From assembly GCF_028596025.1 (NCBI RefSeq), contig NZ_CP117167.1:1550001-1614000 (forward strand): a stretch of 64,000 nt of DNA, given 5' to 3'. Position 1 is the stretch's first letter, and each line of letters starts with the position of its first letter. Source of the stretch: Mucilaginibacter jinjuensis. Lineage in GTDB: Bacteria; Bacteroidota; Bacteroidia; Sphingobacteriales; Sphingobacteriaceae. The notes below the pieces were generated by a model. That model saw nothing but the letters and a program-made list of their open reading frames with translations, had not been told where the DNA came from and ran no database searches. A program made the position numbers and the translations under genes. Of the stretch, positions 35,655-44,866 are shown piece by piece.

Positions 35655-37709
35655 TTATTTAGAAGCCGGGTTTTTCCCCACAAAGTCTACCACATAAGTG
35701 CGGTTATCCCTATGCGTGTTATAGGTGCTTTTTTGAATGTCGTTTATAACAAAACCAATGCCTCTGTTTGGCGGGCTTGATAAGCTATTATTGCAGATAT
35801 TATGAAGCCTGATACCTTGTTTATCCGGCACCTCGACCGAACTATTTATCCTGATCTCGTTATGCAATACATCATAAATACCAAATGCCCATGCCTCGTG
35901 GTTATTCACGGTATTTGCAACCTTGTAAGCTGCATAACCATCGCGCGTGCCGGCTTCGCTCATATATGCTGCCTGGTTAGGGGCATCGTAAGGGGTTTCG
36001 CACTGCAGGAAATAAGTTTTGCCATATTCACCTGTCCAGTAAACCTGGTATTGCTGGAAATGCTCCACAAACATCCCGTACATGGTTACATAATCGCCAT
36101 TAACAACCAGTCCGTTTGTTGCTGTGTTAACATCCCAGCCTACGCTGCCCTTTACGCCATGATCGGCTCTCCAGATCCAGAAATGATCACCGATAACATC
36201 ATTACTGTTAACAACAGCCGACTGGTCTACATGCACATTGCCCGGTCGGAAGCCGCCGATCCTGAAAAACAGATCGGCCAGCAGGGTAGGGTTCTCATTA
36301 TGCCTTATTTTATTTTTTTCCTGCCCAACCTGGATCAGACTATGTGAACTGTAATGCGCGTCGAAAAGTAATGATGCAATAGTCACACCATCGACATCAT
36401 CAACCACAATAGCCGAGGTTGAATTTTCCTGATCGGGTATTAGTGTAGCGAAACCCAGCCCGAGGATAATGGTATTAGGTTGGGTTACATGAAGCGGCTC
36501 CGAAAGCTTGTACATGCCGGGAGTGATCAGCAAGTGCTTACCTGCTTTAAGCTGCTTGTTCATTTCTTGTGCAGTAGCGCCCGGTTTAGCCACAAAGAAG
36601 CTCTTCAGTACATCTATGGCTTCTCCTTCACCCATTTCATCCTTGGTGTATGATAGGCCTTTATGATCATGTTTTAGCGCCGGGCGGAATACCTTGTAGC
36701 GCTGATCCTTGTCTATAAATAAAAAGGGTTTCTCGCGGATAACCGGTGTGTTAGGTATAATGGTTACGTTACCGCCTTTGTCCCAGTTGTTCTGGTAGGT
36801 GCTCATATCTGCACCGGGCCCAAAATTAACCCCCTGGAAACAATAATTGTATTTAATTTCCTGAAACTGGCCACGTCCTTTATTCAGAAAAGAATTGCGG
36901 GTATACCATTGCTGTTGATGATCTGACCCTGCTGCACTTTGGAAATCACAGTCGGCTGCATAGCCGCCGCTTACCCATCCATTTCCCCATTGATAGCGTA
37001 CCACACGGGTAGAATAGATTCTGCGTAATGGAGCGGCCTGAGAAACTGCCCATTTGAAAGTTTCATCCTCATTGTAGGTTTCCGGGCCAATAACCGAAAG
37101 GTTCTCTGCCGACCGCCAGAAAGTGACGGTGCCGTTTCCATCTTTGCCGCGTGGTGGCGTATGGAGGTTAGAGACCTGCACTTCATAAGGTGTTCTTCCC
37201 AAACCTGCTATATGCATGTAGAAAGGGATTTTAAACAATCCTGCGTTTTTATAATCGCCCGGTTTAAAGAACATGGCATACCGGTTAGGGCTAAATTCCT
37301 TGCCGAACATCTGATCATGAATAGCGTTCATCTCGCGACTAATGGCCTGCATGCTATCGGTAGGGTTATAGATGTATGTGTTTTCGCCGAAGAGTTCGGT
37401 TTCCAAGCTTGTTTGGGCAACAGGGCGGTTGTTATCTGATACCTGGTAATAATAATCATATAGATTTCCCTTTGCTGTTTTATCAGTAAAAGAAGGGGTA
37501 GCGGTAGTGCCTATTGTTTCGTAGTTGCCAAAACGGCCTTTTGCCCTTTTGATAAGATATGGGCCTTTTGAGTTTTTATCAGCGGCGTTTTTACTGAAAT
37601 TTAGAACGATTCGGCCATTTTTTACATCGCATTCTTTTGTCTGCGCCTGGCTGGCAGAAGTAAAAATGAATAGCAGTATTAAAGAAATAAAAGGCAATCT
37701 TGTTATCAT
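35655..37709 (-). CDS. Secreted right-handed beta-helix protein, likely carbohydrate-active
   Basis: About 684 residues with a signal peptide from MITRLPFISLILLF to ASQAQ; the preceding in-frame ATG at 37733 would put residues before the signal and is less likely. An N-terminal beta-sandwich or Fn3-like segment is followed by a large repeat region with GLGFATLIPD, VDDVDGVTIASLLFDA and NGLVVNGDYVTMYGM. These match the pattern of parallel beta-helix polysaccharide lyases and GH55-like enzymes. No catalytic residues can be assigned. There is no partner in the neighbourhood. Confidence 0.75.
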   Translation of the reverse strand: MITRLPFISLILLFIFTSASQAQTKECDVKNGRIVLNFSKNAADKNSKGPYLIKRAKGRFGNYETIGTTATPSFTDKTAKGNLYDYYYQVSDNNRPVAQTSLETELFGENTYIYNPTDSMQAISREMNAIHDQMFGKEFSPNRYAMFFKPGDYKNAGLFKIPFYMHIAGLGRTPYEVQVSNLHTPPRGKDGNGTVTFWRSAENLSVIGPETYNEDETFKWAVSQAAPLRRIYSTRVVRYQWGNGWVSGGYAADCDFQSAAGSDHQQQWYTRNSFLNKGRGQFQEIKYNYCFQGVNFGPGADMSTYQNNWDKGGNVTIIPNTPVIREKPFLFIDKDQRYKVFRPALKHDHKGLSYTKDEMGEGEAIDVLKSFFVAKPGATAQEMNKQLKAGKHLLITPGMYKLSEPLHVTQPNTIILGLGFATLIPDQENSTSAIVVDDVDGVTIASLLFDAHYSSHSLIQVGQEKNKIRHNENPTLLADLFFRIGGFRPGNVHVDQSAVVNSNDVIGDHFWIWRADHGVKGSVGWDVNTATNGLVVNGDYVTMYGMFVEHFQQYQVYWTGEYGKTYFLQCETPYDAPNQAAYMSEAGTRDGYAAYKVANTVNNHEAWAFGIYDVLHNEIRINSSVEVPDKQGIRLHNICNNSLSSPPNRGIGFVINDIQKSTYNTHRDNRTYVVDFVGKNPASK

Positions 37710-37733
37710 AAAACCAATTTTAAAGCCCGGCAT

Positions 37734-38361
37734 CTACCGGATGTTTTGTAAATAATAAAATCTAAGCCAGACAAGCTCTGCGTGGATACGTGTTGTAAAT
37801 GTATCCCGGTGTTTTTACGCGTTGGCGTTGAAAATAACTATGTCCTTCTTAGGTTTGATGAAGCAAATCTATAGAAATGTAAACCAATTAAACAAGGTTC
37901 TTTTTGTGCAAGTGTTTGATTTTCAATTGATAAATATCTTTTTAATACGCATTAAGAGCCCAGTAGTCATAAAATTCAGGTCTGGAAATCAATTGCTTAG
38001 CAGAAGCAAAGGAAAAACGACAATTGCAGGCAATGCGCTTAAATACAAGTAAACTTTTTTAAATGAAGGAATAAGAGATGTGTTTTCATGCTAATTTAGC
38101 AACACACTAATAAAATTATAGTTGTATTTCGTCGATCGGTAGTTCCTTGATTCGCTATTGATTAATCGTTTAATTTTTACGGACCAAGCTTTTCCATTTT
38201 GCGGCAATGGACAACGCCTTAACTAGTAGAGCCACCCTGAGGTTGATAAACTGTTTGGGAGCTATCGCTGTTTGGCCGTCCTGATAGGCATGTCGTTACC
38301 CTGACGAAAACTATGCTGACGGAGCAATAAGGATTTTAGTCTACAAATAAATCAATTAATA
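37734..38361. other. AT-rich intergenic region, no supported gene
   Basis: The region holds stop-rich, AT-rich sequence. One short rightward frame (37822-38052) has no ribosome site or recognisable protein. No terminator-like stem stood out. It marks the left edge of the AT-rich acyltransferase block. Confidence 0.6.
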
Positions 38362-39534
38362 TTATATGATATCCTTCACGCGTGCTTCCCTTTGCTTGGC
38401 GTATGAGCTCATGAATGGACGCTCGCAGATGATATGGAATATATATCCAACGCCAATTCCGATAATTACCTGAACGATAAGCGTGATCCAGTATTTATCA
38501 CCTATGAAGCCCATTTTAATCATTAATTGTCGTGGAATTGCTATTACAGTAGGATGTGATAAATATATACTGTAAGACATGGTTCCCAAAAAAGATAAGA
38601 TTTTAATGAAACGATTCTTGATCAGGATGCTATCAAACCGGTACAAAAGTAATAGAACAAGTGAAAAGACGAATCCAAATATAGCTTGTGTTCTGCTCGC
38701 CGGGTGACCAAGTGTGTAATGTCCCGCGTGTAAGCTTGCGAAAAGAAGTACAAGCACAGATGTTATGTCAAAGAAGAGTTTGGATTGGAAATTGTCAGGA
38801 TTTTTAATCCTTATATAAACAAATGCCCCCATGCCAAACAGATACCACAGATCAAGTGGAAATGGACAAGTATCAGGTGCAAGTATTAACCATATCAATG
38901 ATAGCTGAGTAAGTATAAATAGTATACCGTGCAGGCTGTAATTGAGTTTTTTTTGTAAAAATATGCATGCCGCAATAATAATATAAAATGCTATTTCATA
39001 ACAAAGAGACCAATATATGGCTTGAATCGGTTTTATATTGAATGGGACTTGCGTGAGAGTCAAGTTTGAAAAGTAATAAAGAAACGAATTATTTATAAAT
39101 TCTGGCCCATGGCTTGGTTTTGGAATAAACTTTAAATGAGCGGCTAATATAAAAACTAACGTTAGCGCAATGGCAAGTACTATTGACGCATAATAAGGCG
39201 GAAAAATGCGTCGAAAACGAGCCTTTAGAAAATTCATAGCCGACTTTTGTTTCGCTATAGCATTATCGGCGGCCAGTACGATACAGTATCCGGATATAAC
39301 GAAAAACATTGCTACTCCCAACTGTCCGGACATGCTAAACATGTAGAGGTAATTTCCGGATAGTAGTGCCATGCCATTTGGAAGAACACGAATGTCTGTT
39401 ATAACCGTAGAACAGGCATGGGCCATCACAACCCAAATGGCGGCAAGGGCTCGCCATGCATCCAATTGCTGATATACAGAAGATTTATTAGCAATTACAT
39501 GGGGGATAGTTTTTTTTTCGCTAAATATTTGCAT
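38362..39534 (-). CDS. Acyltransferase-3 family membrane protein
   Basis: A 390-residue integral membrane protein with about ten hydrophobic spans. It begins YQQLDAWRALAAIWVVMAHA, with the family R-x10-H pattern (Arg in AWRAL, His in MAHA), and continues GQLGVAMFFVISGYCIV, the classic acyltransferase-3 motif. Such enzymes O-acetylate surface polysaccharides or lipids; the acceptor is unknown. It is the downstream partner of a second acyltransferase (75-bp gap). The gene is AT-rich compared with its flanks. Confidence 0.87.
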   Translation of the reverse strand: MQIFSEKKTIPHVIANKSSVYQQLDAWRALAAIWVVMAHACSTVITDIRVLPNGMALLSGNYLYMFSMSGQLGVAMFFVISGYCIVLAADNAIAKQKSAMNFLKARFRRIFPPYYASIVLAIALTLVFILAAHLKFIPKPSHGPEFINNSFLYYFSNLTLTQVPFNIKPIQAIYWSLCYEIAFYIIIAACIFLQKKLNYSLHGILFILTQLSLIWLILAPDTCPFPLDLWYLFGMGAFVYIRIKNPDNFQSKLFFDITSVLVLLFASLHAGHYTLGHPASRTQAIFGFVFSLVLLLLYRFDSILIKNRFIKILSFLGTMSYSIYLSHPTVIAIPRQLMIKMGFIGDKYWITLIVQVIIGIGVGYIFHIICERPFMSSYAKQREARVKDII

Positions 39535-39608
39535 TGGATATTGCAGGTAAATTAGTAGGCGTAAGTTTAGAGCGTTAAAGAATTAAATTTTCAAATTCTC
39601 CTATCTGC

Positions 39609-40715
39609 TTATAATCGAACAAATTGGCTGTTTTTAGCTGCTTTGTTTCTTTTGTAAAGATTTAGAATCAGATTTTTAACAGGTAATTCAATTGAATAAT
39701 AAGTTATTATCGATACAGAAATTAATACCACCACAAAAATACTTAGCGATAATGAGTCTGTTATTGGGCGAATGAAACTTGTAAAATAGATGTATACCGG
39801 ATATTGAAGAATGTAAATGCCGTAACTAATCTCACCAGACATGATAATGAATTTATTGTTAAAGAAAGGAGTTTTAGTCTTGTCAAAACTGGTAATTGCA
39901 AGTACTAACAAAAAGTAAGCAATAGCTAATATTCCTCCGTTAAGCAGATAATGATCTATTGGTAGTAGCTGTTTGGTGAAAAAGATAATCAGAAAGCAAA
40001 AACACACGCATAATACGCTGTTGAGTGGCTTTTGAAAAAAACTTATCTTATTATCAATAAATACTTTTCCGCAAATAGTTCCTAGTAAAAATATTGAAAT
40101 TTTAAAAATTGGGTGCAAATATAGAATGGAGGTGATCTTTTTTATAGCAGGAGACAACCCCTCATGATGTTCGATTTTGAATAATATTCCCGTGATGATT
40201 AGTGCCAAGACAAAATAGGCAATTACCAGTTTTTTATAATAACGATAGTCTTTCTTCATTAATACAAAGGTGAATGGGAAAAACGCGTAGAAGAAAAATT
40301 CGGAAGAAAGTGTCCAGCCGGGATAATTAAAGGAGCCTGCATATAACCACCGTTGAATTCCTAAGGTTTCAAAAATCAACCTATATTTTACAGTATTGGT
40401 ATCAATCGGCCTGATTAGATAGTGAAAAATAGCCAAAGCAATTATCGCGAATAAATATAATGGATAAATCCTGGCCAGACGTTTTACATAGAAATCCCAT
40501 TTTGAAAAAGTTGCTGATCCGTCTTTCAAGAAATTACCATTGGCCAATACCATTACAAAACCGGAGATGAAAAAGAAAAAGTTTACTGCTTCGTTGCCAT
40601 TCTTTATTATAAAATTTATGTCGTGCTGTATTGATTTTGGAGTATAGTGATATAAAACGACGGTTAATGCGGCTAAGAATCTTAAGGGATACAATGAATT
40701 TGTGTTTCTATGCAT
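39609..40715 (-). CDS. Acyltransferase-3 family membrane protein
   Basis: A 368-residue relative of the preceding gene, with about ten spans. The N-terminus has LYPLRFLAALTVVLYHYTP (Arg and His of the family signature) and EAVNFFFFISGFVMVLANG. The C-terminal basic tail is cytoplasmic. Both genes are likely co-transcribed leftward and may modify a surface glycan. They are strongly AT-rich, which with their isolation suggests acquisition by transfer (inference). Confidence 0.87.
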   Translation of the reverse strand: MHRNTNSLYPLRFLAALTVVLYHYTPKSIQHDINFIIKNGNEAVNFFFFISGFVMVLANGNFLKDGSATFSKWDFYVKRLARIYPLYLFAIIALAIFHYLIRPIDTNTVKYRLIFETLGIQRWLYAGSFNYPGWTLSSEFFFYAFFPFTFVLMKKDYRYYKKLVIAYFVLALIITGILFKIEHHEGLSPAIKKITSILYLHPIFKISIFLLGTICGKVFIDNKISFFQKPLNSVLCVCFCFLIIFFTKQLLPIDHYLLNGGILAIAYFLLVLAITSFDKTKTPFFNNKFIIMSGEISYGIYILQYPVYIYFTSFIRPITDSLSLSIFVVVLISVSIITYYSIELPVKNLILNLYKRNKAAKNSQFVRL

Positions 40716-40801
40716 AATAGAAGCTGTTAAAATTGTGGCGGTATTTTAAGGCTGAAAGATAGGATATAAAATAAAAATGTGTTCCAAAAATCATAAATAA
40801 A

Positions 40802-40828
40802 AAAGTCTCCCCTTTTGGGAGAGACTTT
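40802..40828 (-). terminator. Intrinsic terminator, end of the Mla-type operon
   Basis: Hairpin aaagtctc...gagacttt with CCC/GGG inside. On the minus strand it is followed by a T-run. It lies about 170 bp beyond the MCE-gene stop at 41001 and before the acyltransferase start. Confidence 0.65.
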
Positions 40829-41000
40829 CAGGAACTCGAGTCAATAGTTTAGTTTAATTAGGGATAAATAGCTTAATAAGCGTTCGAGTTGCTGTTAGTT
40901 TAGTTAGTTAATGCGTTAATAGAACACAATTATAATGTTTATTGTAATTAAATCAAAATTTTATAAGAAAAAGCTTAATATTTTGTCTTTTTTTATACAA

Positions 41001-42020
41001 TTAGTGTGTTTTGTTCGCTTTTTCTATCGAATCCTGCTGTTGTTTCTGTAGTTCCTTTTGCTGTTTGTCTTTTTTCTTGAAATATCCCTTTAAAAAGAAG
41101 TTGTGTTGGGCTGCTTCGAGGTCATCATTTAATTTTACTGAGCTTTGTTGTAGCTGTTCTATGGTATTTTGAACTTTAACCGCCGCTTTTGGGTCATTTA
41201 ATAAAACACCAATGGCATTATCAGTGGTATTTAGCTTATTGCTTGCTTTATTTAGGTTATCTGCAAAATCACTGGCTGTTTTGGTGGTTTGCTGTAATTC
41301 TGCAACCGCACGTTGAAATTGTTTGAACGTAGCTGTATCTGTAGCAAATTTATTGGCTAAGCCATCTTTGCTATTCAATTTGATGCCATATAAATTTAGC
41401 TGATCGGCCATTTTTGCTGTGTTGGCGGTGGTGCGGTTCAGGTTATCAACCATAGTTCTGAAACGGGTAGAAAGTACAGAATCGCTAATTAATTGCCCAA
41501 CCAAACCTTTACCGGTTACTATATTATGGCTTAGCGCCTTAAAATCTGTAGTAATAGCCAACAGGTTGGTGTTGTTTTGCTGCAGGGTTTTCATAATGTC
41601 ATCGGTGCTCATCAGGGCTTCCGCCTTTAACCTGTCGCCATCCTCAATAACTGGCGCGTTGGGGCTTCCGCCATCAATCACCAAAATCTTGTTACCGATA
41701 AAACCTTCTGAGCTTACCCTTACACCTGCATTGCGGTGAATATATTGCTGAGCATTTTTATCGATGTTCATGGTTACATAAACCTGCGAAATGCCGGTAA
41801 ATCTGATATTGCTAATAGTGCCTACCCGTACACCTGAAAACCAGATGTTGTTGCCCTTCATCAACCCGTTCACGTCGTTAAATACAGCGCTGATGTGCAC
41901 ACCATTGCTAAAGCTTTTGCGCGAATTGCCGAAGGTGAAAACGGCAACAATAAATATCACCAATCCTACGGCTATAAATATGCCTACCCAAACGGCTTTT
42001 TTGTTGTCTGCGTTATCCAT
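41001..42020 (-). CDS. mlaD: MlaD-family (MCE-domain) lipid-transport protein
   Basis: A 339-residue protein with one N-terminal membrane helix (AVWVGIFIAVGLVIFIVAVF) and an MCE domain about 35-125 (SAVFNDVNGLMKGNNIWFSG, VYVTMNIDKN). A long Gln/Asn-rich coiled-coil tail follows (EKQQKELQKQQQ-like). MCE proteins form hexameric rings that carry phospholipid between membranes. Its ATG overlaps the ATPase stop by one base (TAATG), showing translational coupling. The symbol is by homology only. Confidence 0.9.
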   Translation of the reverse strand: MDNADNKKAVWVGIFIAVGLVIFIVAVFTFGNSRKSFSNGVHISAVFNDVNGLMKGNNIWFSGVRVGTISNIRFTGISQVYVTMNIDKNAQQYIHRNAGVRVSSEGFIGNKILVIDGGSPNAPVIEDGDRLKAEALMSTDDIMKTLQQNNTNLLAITTDFKALSHNIVTGKGLVGQLISDSVLSTRFRTMVDNLNRTTANTAKMADQLNLYGIKLNSKDGLANKFATDTATFKQFQRAVAELQQTTKTASDFADNLNKASNKLNTTDNAIGVLLNDPKAAVKVQNTIEQLQQSSVKLNDDLEAAQHNFFLKGYFKKKDKQQKELQKQQQDSIEKANKTH

Positions 42021-42793
42021 TAATGTGTAAAGTTATAATCGTAAAATGCTTTTACTCGTTCATCATTTGTGTCAAATACCTCTTCGAAACTTCCCTGACG
42101 TTCAAATTTACCATCCAGCAGCATCACAATGCGGTCGCCGGTCATTTTGGCGCAGGTTAAATCGTGGGTTATTATAATTGCCGAAGTATGGTATAGTTGC
42201 TGTACTTCGTTTATCAGTTCGTTAATCTCTATACAGGTAATAGGGTCCAGGCCTGCAGTTGGCTCATCATACAGTACAATTTCGGGTTTTAAAATTAAAG
42301 TGCGTGCAATACCTATCCGTTTTCTTTGTCCGCCCGAAAGTTCTGACGGCATCTGGTTGATGGTTTGCAGCAGGCCCACATTATCCAATACCTCTGCTAC
42401 CTGCATGTCAATTTCCTTGCGGGTTAATTTAGGGCTGTTACGTACCAGCGGAAACTCGATGTTTTTACGCACCGTCATACTATCATACAAAGCACTGTTC
42501 TGAAAAGAGAAACCTACTTTGATACGCAAGGCGCGTAACTCTTTTTCCGACAGGTTGTTCATGTCCTTACCCAGAACCAGTACTTCGCCGGCATCGGCTT
42601 TCAGCAAGCCAGATATAATTTTAATCAGCACTGATTTACCTGTACCTGAACGACCCAGTACTACCAGGTTTTCGCCCTGGTAAAGGTCGAGGTCAACACC
42701 GCGCAAAACGTGGTTGGTTTCAAAGGATTTCTTCAATCCCCTGATGTTAATCACCGTTTGGTTATAATCTATATTTGTATTTGGTTTCGCCAT
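42020..42793 (-). CDS. mlaF: MlaF-type ABC transporter ATPase
   Basis: A 257-residue ATPase with Walker A GRSGTGKSV (48-56), Q-loop FSFQNSALYDSMTV, signature SGGQRKRIGIARTL, Walker B IVLYDEPTAGLDP and the H-loop His in IIITHDL. It energises the MlaE permease and MCE protein for phospholipid transport at the inner membrane. It sits between the two, with a 3-bp gap to the permease and a one-base overlap to mlaD. Confidence 0.93.
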   Translation of the reverse strand: MAKPNTNIDYNQTVINIRGLKKSFETNHVLRGVDLDLYQGENLVVLGRSGTGKSVLIKIISGLLKADAGEVLVLGKDMNNLSEKELRALRIKVGFSFQNSALYDSMTVRKNIEFPLVRNSPKLTRKEIDMQVAEVLDNVGLLQTINQMPSELSGGQRKRIGIARTLILKPEIVLYDEPTAGLDPITCIEINELINEVQQLYHTSAIIITHDLTCAKMTGDRIVMLLDGKFERQGSFEEVFDTNDERVKAFYDYNFTH

Positions 42794-42796
42794 AAA

Positions 42797-43609
42797 TTAT
42801 CTAAACCAGCCCACTATTTGTACAATCACAATTTCTTCAATAAATACCAAAAACATAGCTGTTACTACCGCCGAGTTAGCTGCTTTACCTACACCCTCTG
42901 TTCCGCGCGATGAGTTATAGCCTTTATAGCTGCCCACTAAACCTATGGTAAATCCAAAAACGATAGATTTAATCAGTGATGATTCAAAATCAAGAAAGCT
43001 TAAAGGTTCAAAAACCTGCGCAATAAAAGTGCTATAGCTGGTGCCCTCGTTTTGGTGAACGTTTAAATAGCCACCTAAAATGGCCACAAAAGCAGCATAA
43101 GTTGACAGGATAGGCACTGTAATAGTAGTTGCCAATACGCGGATACATACCAAATATTTAAAAGGGTTGGTGCCCGAAACTTCCATGGCATCAATTTGCT
43201 CGGTTACCCGCATCGAGCCCAACTCTGCGCCTATACTCGAGCCCACGCGTCCGGCAGTGATGAGCGCCGTTACTAAGGGTGCCAACGCGCGCATAATGGC
43301 AATAGATACCAGTGATGGCAGCCATGATGTTGCCCCAAACTCGGATAGGGAAGGGCGTGATTGTTTGGTGAAAATTAACCCGACAATAAACCCGGTTAAG
43401 GTAATTAAGGCTAATGAGCGCACACCCACTTCATAGCATTGCCTTAAAAGTTCTTTGGCTTCATAAGGAGGCGTAAAAGCTTCCTTAAAAAATCGAAGGA
43501 TGAAGCGGGTTACATTATATAGGTCAGTAAAAGCACCGGACAGGCTTTGTAGTAATTTATGCTTGCGTTTAACCGGTACTTGTTCTGCTGTGCTATCTGG
43601 TATATCCAT
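42797..43609 (-). CDS. mlaE: MlaE-family ABC transporter permease
   Basis: A 270-residue membrane protein with about five or six spans. It holds the MlaE motif SMRVTEQIDAMEVSGTNPFK and the conserved GRVGSSIGAELG. The order is permease, ATPase, MCE protein. The rightward AraC gene starts 216 bp away. A retrograde or anterograde phospholipid traffic role for outer-membrane asymmetry is known for the family. Confidence 0.93.
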   Translation of the reverse strand: MDIPDSTAEQVPVKRKHKLLQSLSGAFTDLYNVTRFILRFFKEAFTPPYEAKELLRQCYEVGVRSLALITLTGFIVGLIFTKQSRPSLSEFGATSWLPSLVSIAIMRALAPLVTALITAGRVGSSIGAELGSMRVTEQIDAMEVSGTNPFKYLVCIRVLATTITVPILSTYAAFVAILGGYLNVHQNEGTSYSTFIAQVFEPLSFLDFESSLIKSIVFGFTIGLVGSYKGYNSSRGTEGVGKAANSAVVTAMFLVFIEEIVIVQIVGWFR

Positions 43610-43825
43610 TAATCATTTTATGGTTGATGGTTGTTTAAACTAACCATGTTTACTTACAAATGCTAACCGATGTTGTTTTAACGGCCGGTGTAAATTAAGC
43701 AGTTTTTACGTTATACAGGCAAACGTACTCCTAATAATACTAAGTATAAATAACGTTTTTGTAAAAAGATAGTAAATATTGTGTGCTAATGGTTAAATTC
43801 GTACCACCAATTTTAACTATTTATT

Positions 43826-44701
43826 ATGACAGGGAATGTGATGCGCGAGATCACTCCGCTTACTCCAAGTGATTGTTTTACCATTTTTTCGAGAACGAAG
43901 CAAAAGTTCGACTTTCCGCTCCATTACCACGAGGAGTACGAACTTAACCTGATATTAAATGCTAAAGGTGCCAAACGTGTAGTAGGCGGCCATATTGATG
44001 TTATTGAGGAAGTAGAACTAGTGCTCATTGGCCCTAATTTATACCATGCCTGGTTTACCCATCAGTGCGAGAGCGAAGCCATTACCGAGGTTACCATCCA
44101 GTTTCATAAAGACCTTTTCGATGACCGTTTCCTGAAACGGAACCAACTGAATTTTGTCCGAAACATGCTCGATCATTCGCAGCGCGGTGTGCTTTTTTCG
44201 CCGGAAACCATCGCTTTGTTGAAAGATAGGATCCTTTCATTGGATAAAAAAAGTGGCTTTGATTCTGTGTTAGAGCTACTTTCTATTTTACATGATCTTT
44301 CTGTTTCGCGCAACTTTAAAACCCTGTCTGATCTTAGTTTTTCTAACGATCGTTTCCAGTACAATAGCCGTAGGATTGAGCGCGTGTTTGAATACATGAA
44401 CAATAATTACAACCGCCAGGTAACCCTGGCCGAGGTATCTAAGCTGGCTAATATGCCCGAAGCATCGTTTAGCCGCTTCATTAAAAAGCGTACTGGTAAA
44501 ACGTTTATTGATACCCTGAATGAGATCCGTTTGGGTCACGCAGCGCGTATGCTCATTGATACAACTAACACCATTGCCGAAATTGCGTACAAGTGCGGCT
44601 TCAATAATATCTCTAATTTTAACCGCATATTTAAGCGTAAAAAATTCTGTATCCCTAAAGAGTTCAGGGAAACCTATGCAGGTAACCGGGTATTTATTTA
44701 G
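43826..44701 (+). CDS. AraC-family transcriptional regulator
   Basis: A 291-residue protein. The N-terminal cupin sensor domain (about 1-160; HYHEEYELNLILNAKG, FQHK-type His residues) is followed by two C-terminal HTH motifs (about 195-290; VTLAEVSKLANMPEASFSRF and TIAEIAYKCGFNNISNFNRI). It is placed just before the sodium-symporter mannan genes on the same strand and very probably regulates them, responding to a manno-oligosaccharide or similar sugar (inference). Confidence 0.92.
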   Translation: MTGNVMREITPLTPSDCFTIFSRTKQKFDFPLHYHEEYELNLILNAKGAKRVVGGHIDVIEEVELVLIGPNLYHAWFTHQCESEAITEVTIQFHKDLFDDRFLKRNQLNFVRNMLDHSQRGVLFSPETIALLKDRILSLDKKSGFDSVLELLSILHDLSVSRNFKTLSDLSFSNDRFQYNSRRIERVFEYMNNNYNRQVTLAEVSKLANMPEASFSRFIKKRTGKTFIDTLNEIRLGHAARMLIDTTNTIAEIAYKCGFNNISNFNRIFKRKKFCIPKEFRETYAGNRVFI

Positions 44702-44760
44702 TGCTTTTACACTGAGTTAAGCAATCGATTAAAAATTGTGTACTTAGTTTGGTTAAAAAA

Positions 44761-44786
44761 GTATTAGTTACCGGTACGTTTAATAC
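44761..44786. promoter_or_regulatory. Candidate operator with inverted repeat
   Basis: gtatta...taatac arms flank a 14-base centre containing the perfect 8-bp palindrome TACCGGTA (44769-44776). It lies 80-100 bp upstream of the symporter ATG and downstream of the AraC stop. Dyad symmetry is unusual for AraC sites, so the protein that binds is unassigned. Confidence 0.35.
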
Positions 44787-44866
44787 ATAGTTTTACCCCA
44801 GCCAATAATTAGGGTTGAGTTGATAATTTATTTACATTATCGACCCATTATAAGCCTGAATAACCA

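Noticed and set aside
37822-38052. 76-residue rightward frame in the 628-bp gap
   Set aside because: No ribosome site, no recognisable domain, and it sits in AT-rich non-coding DNA.
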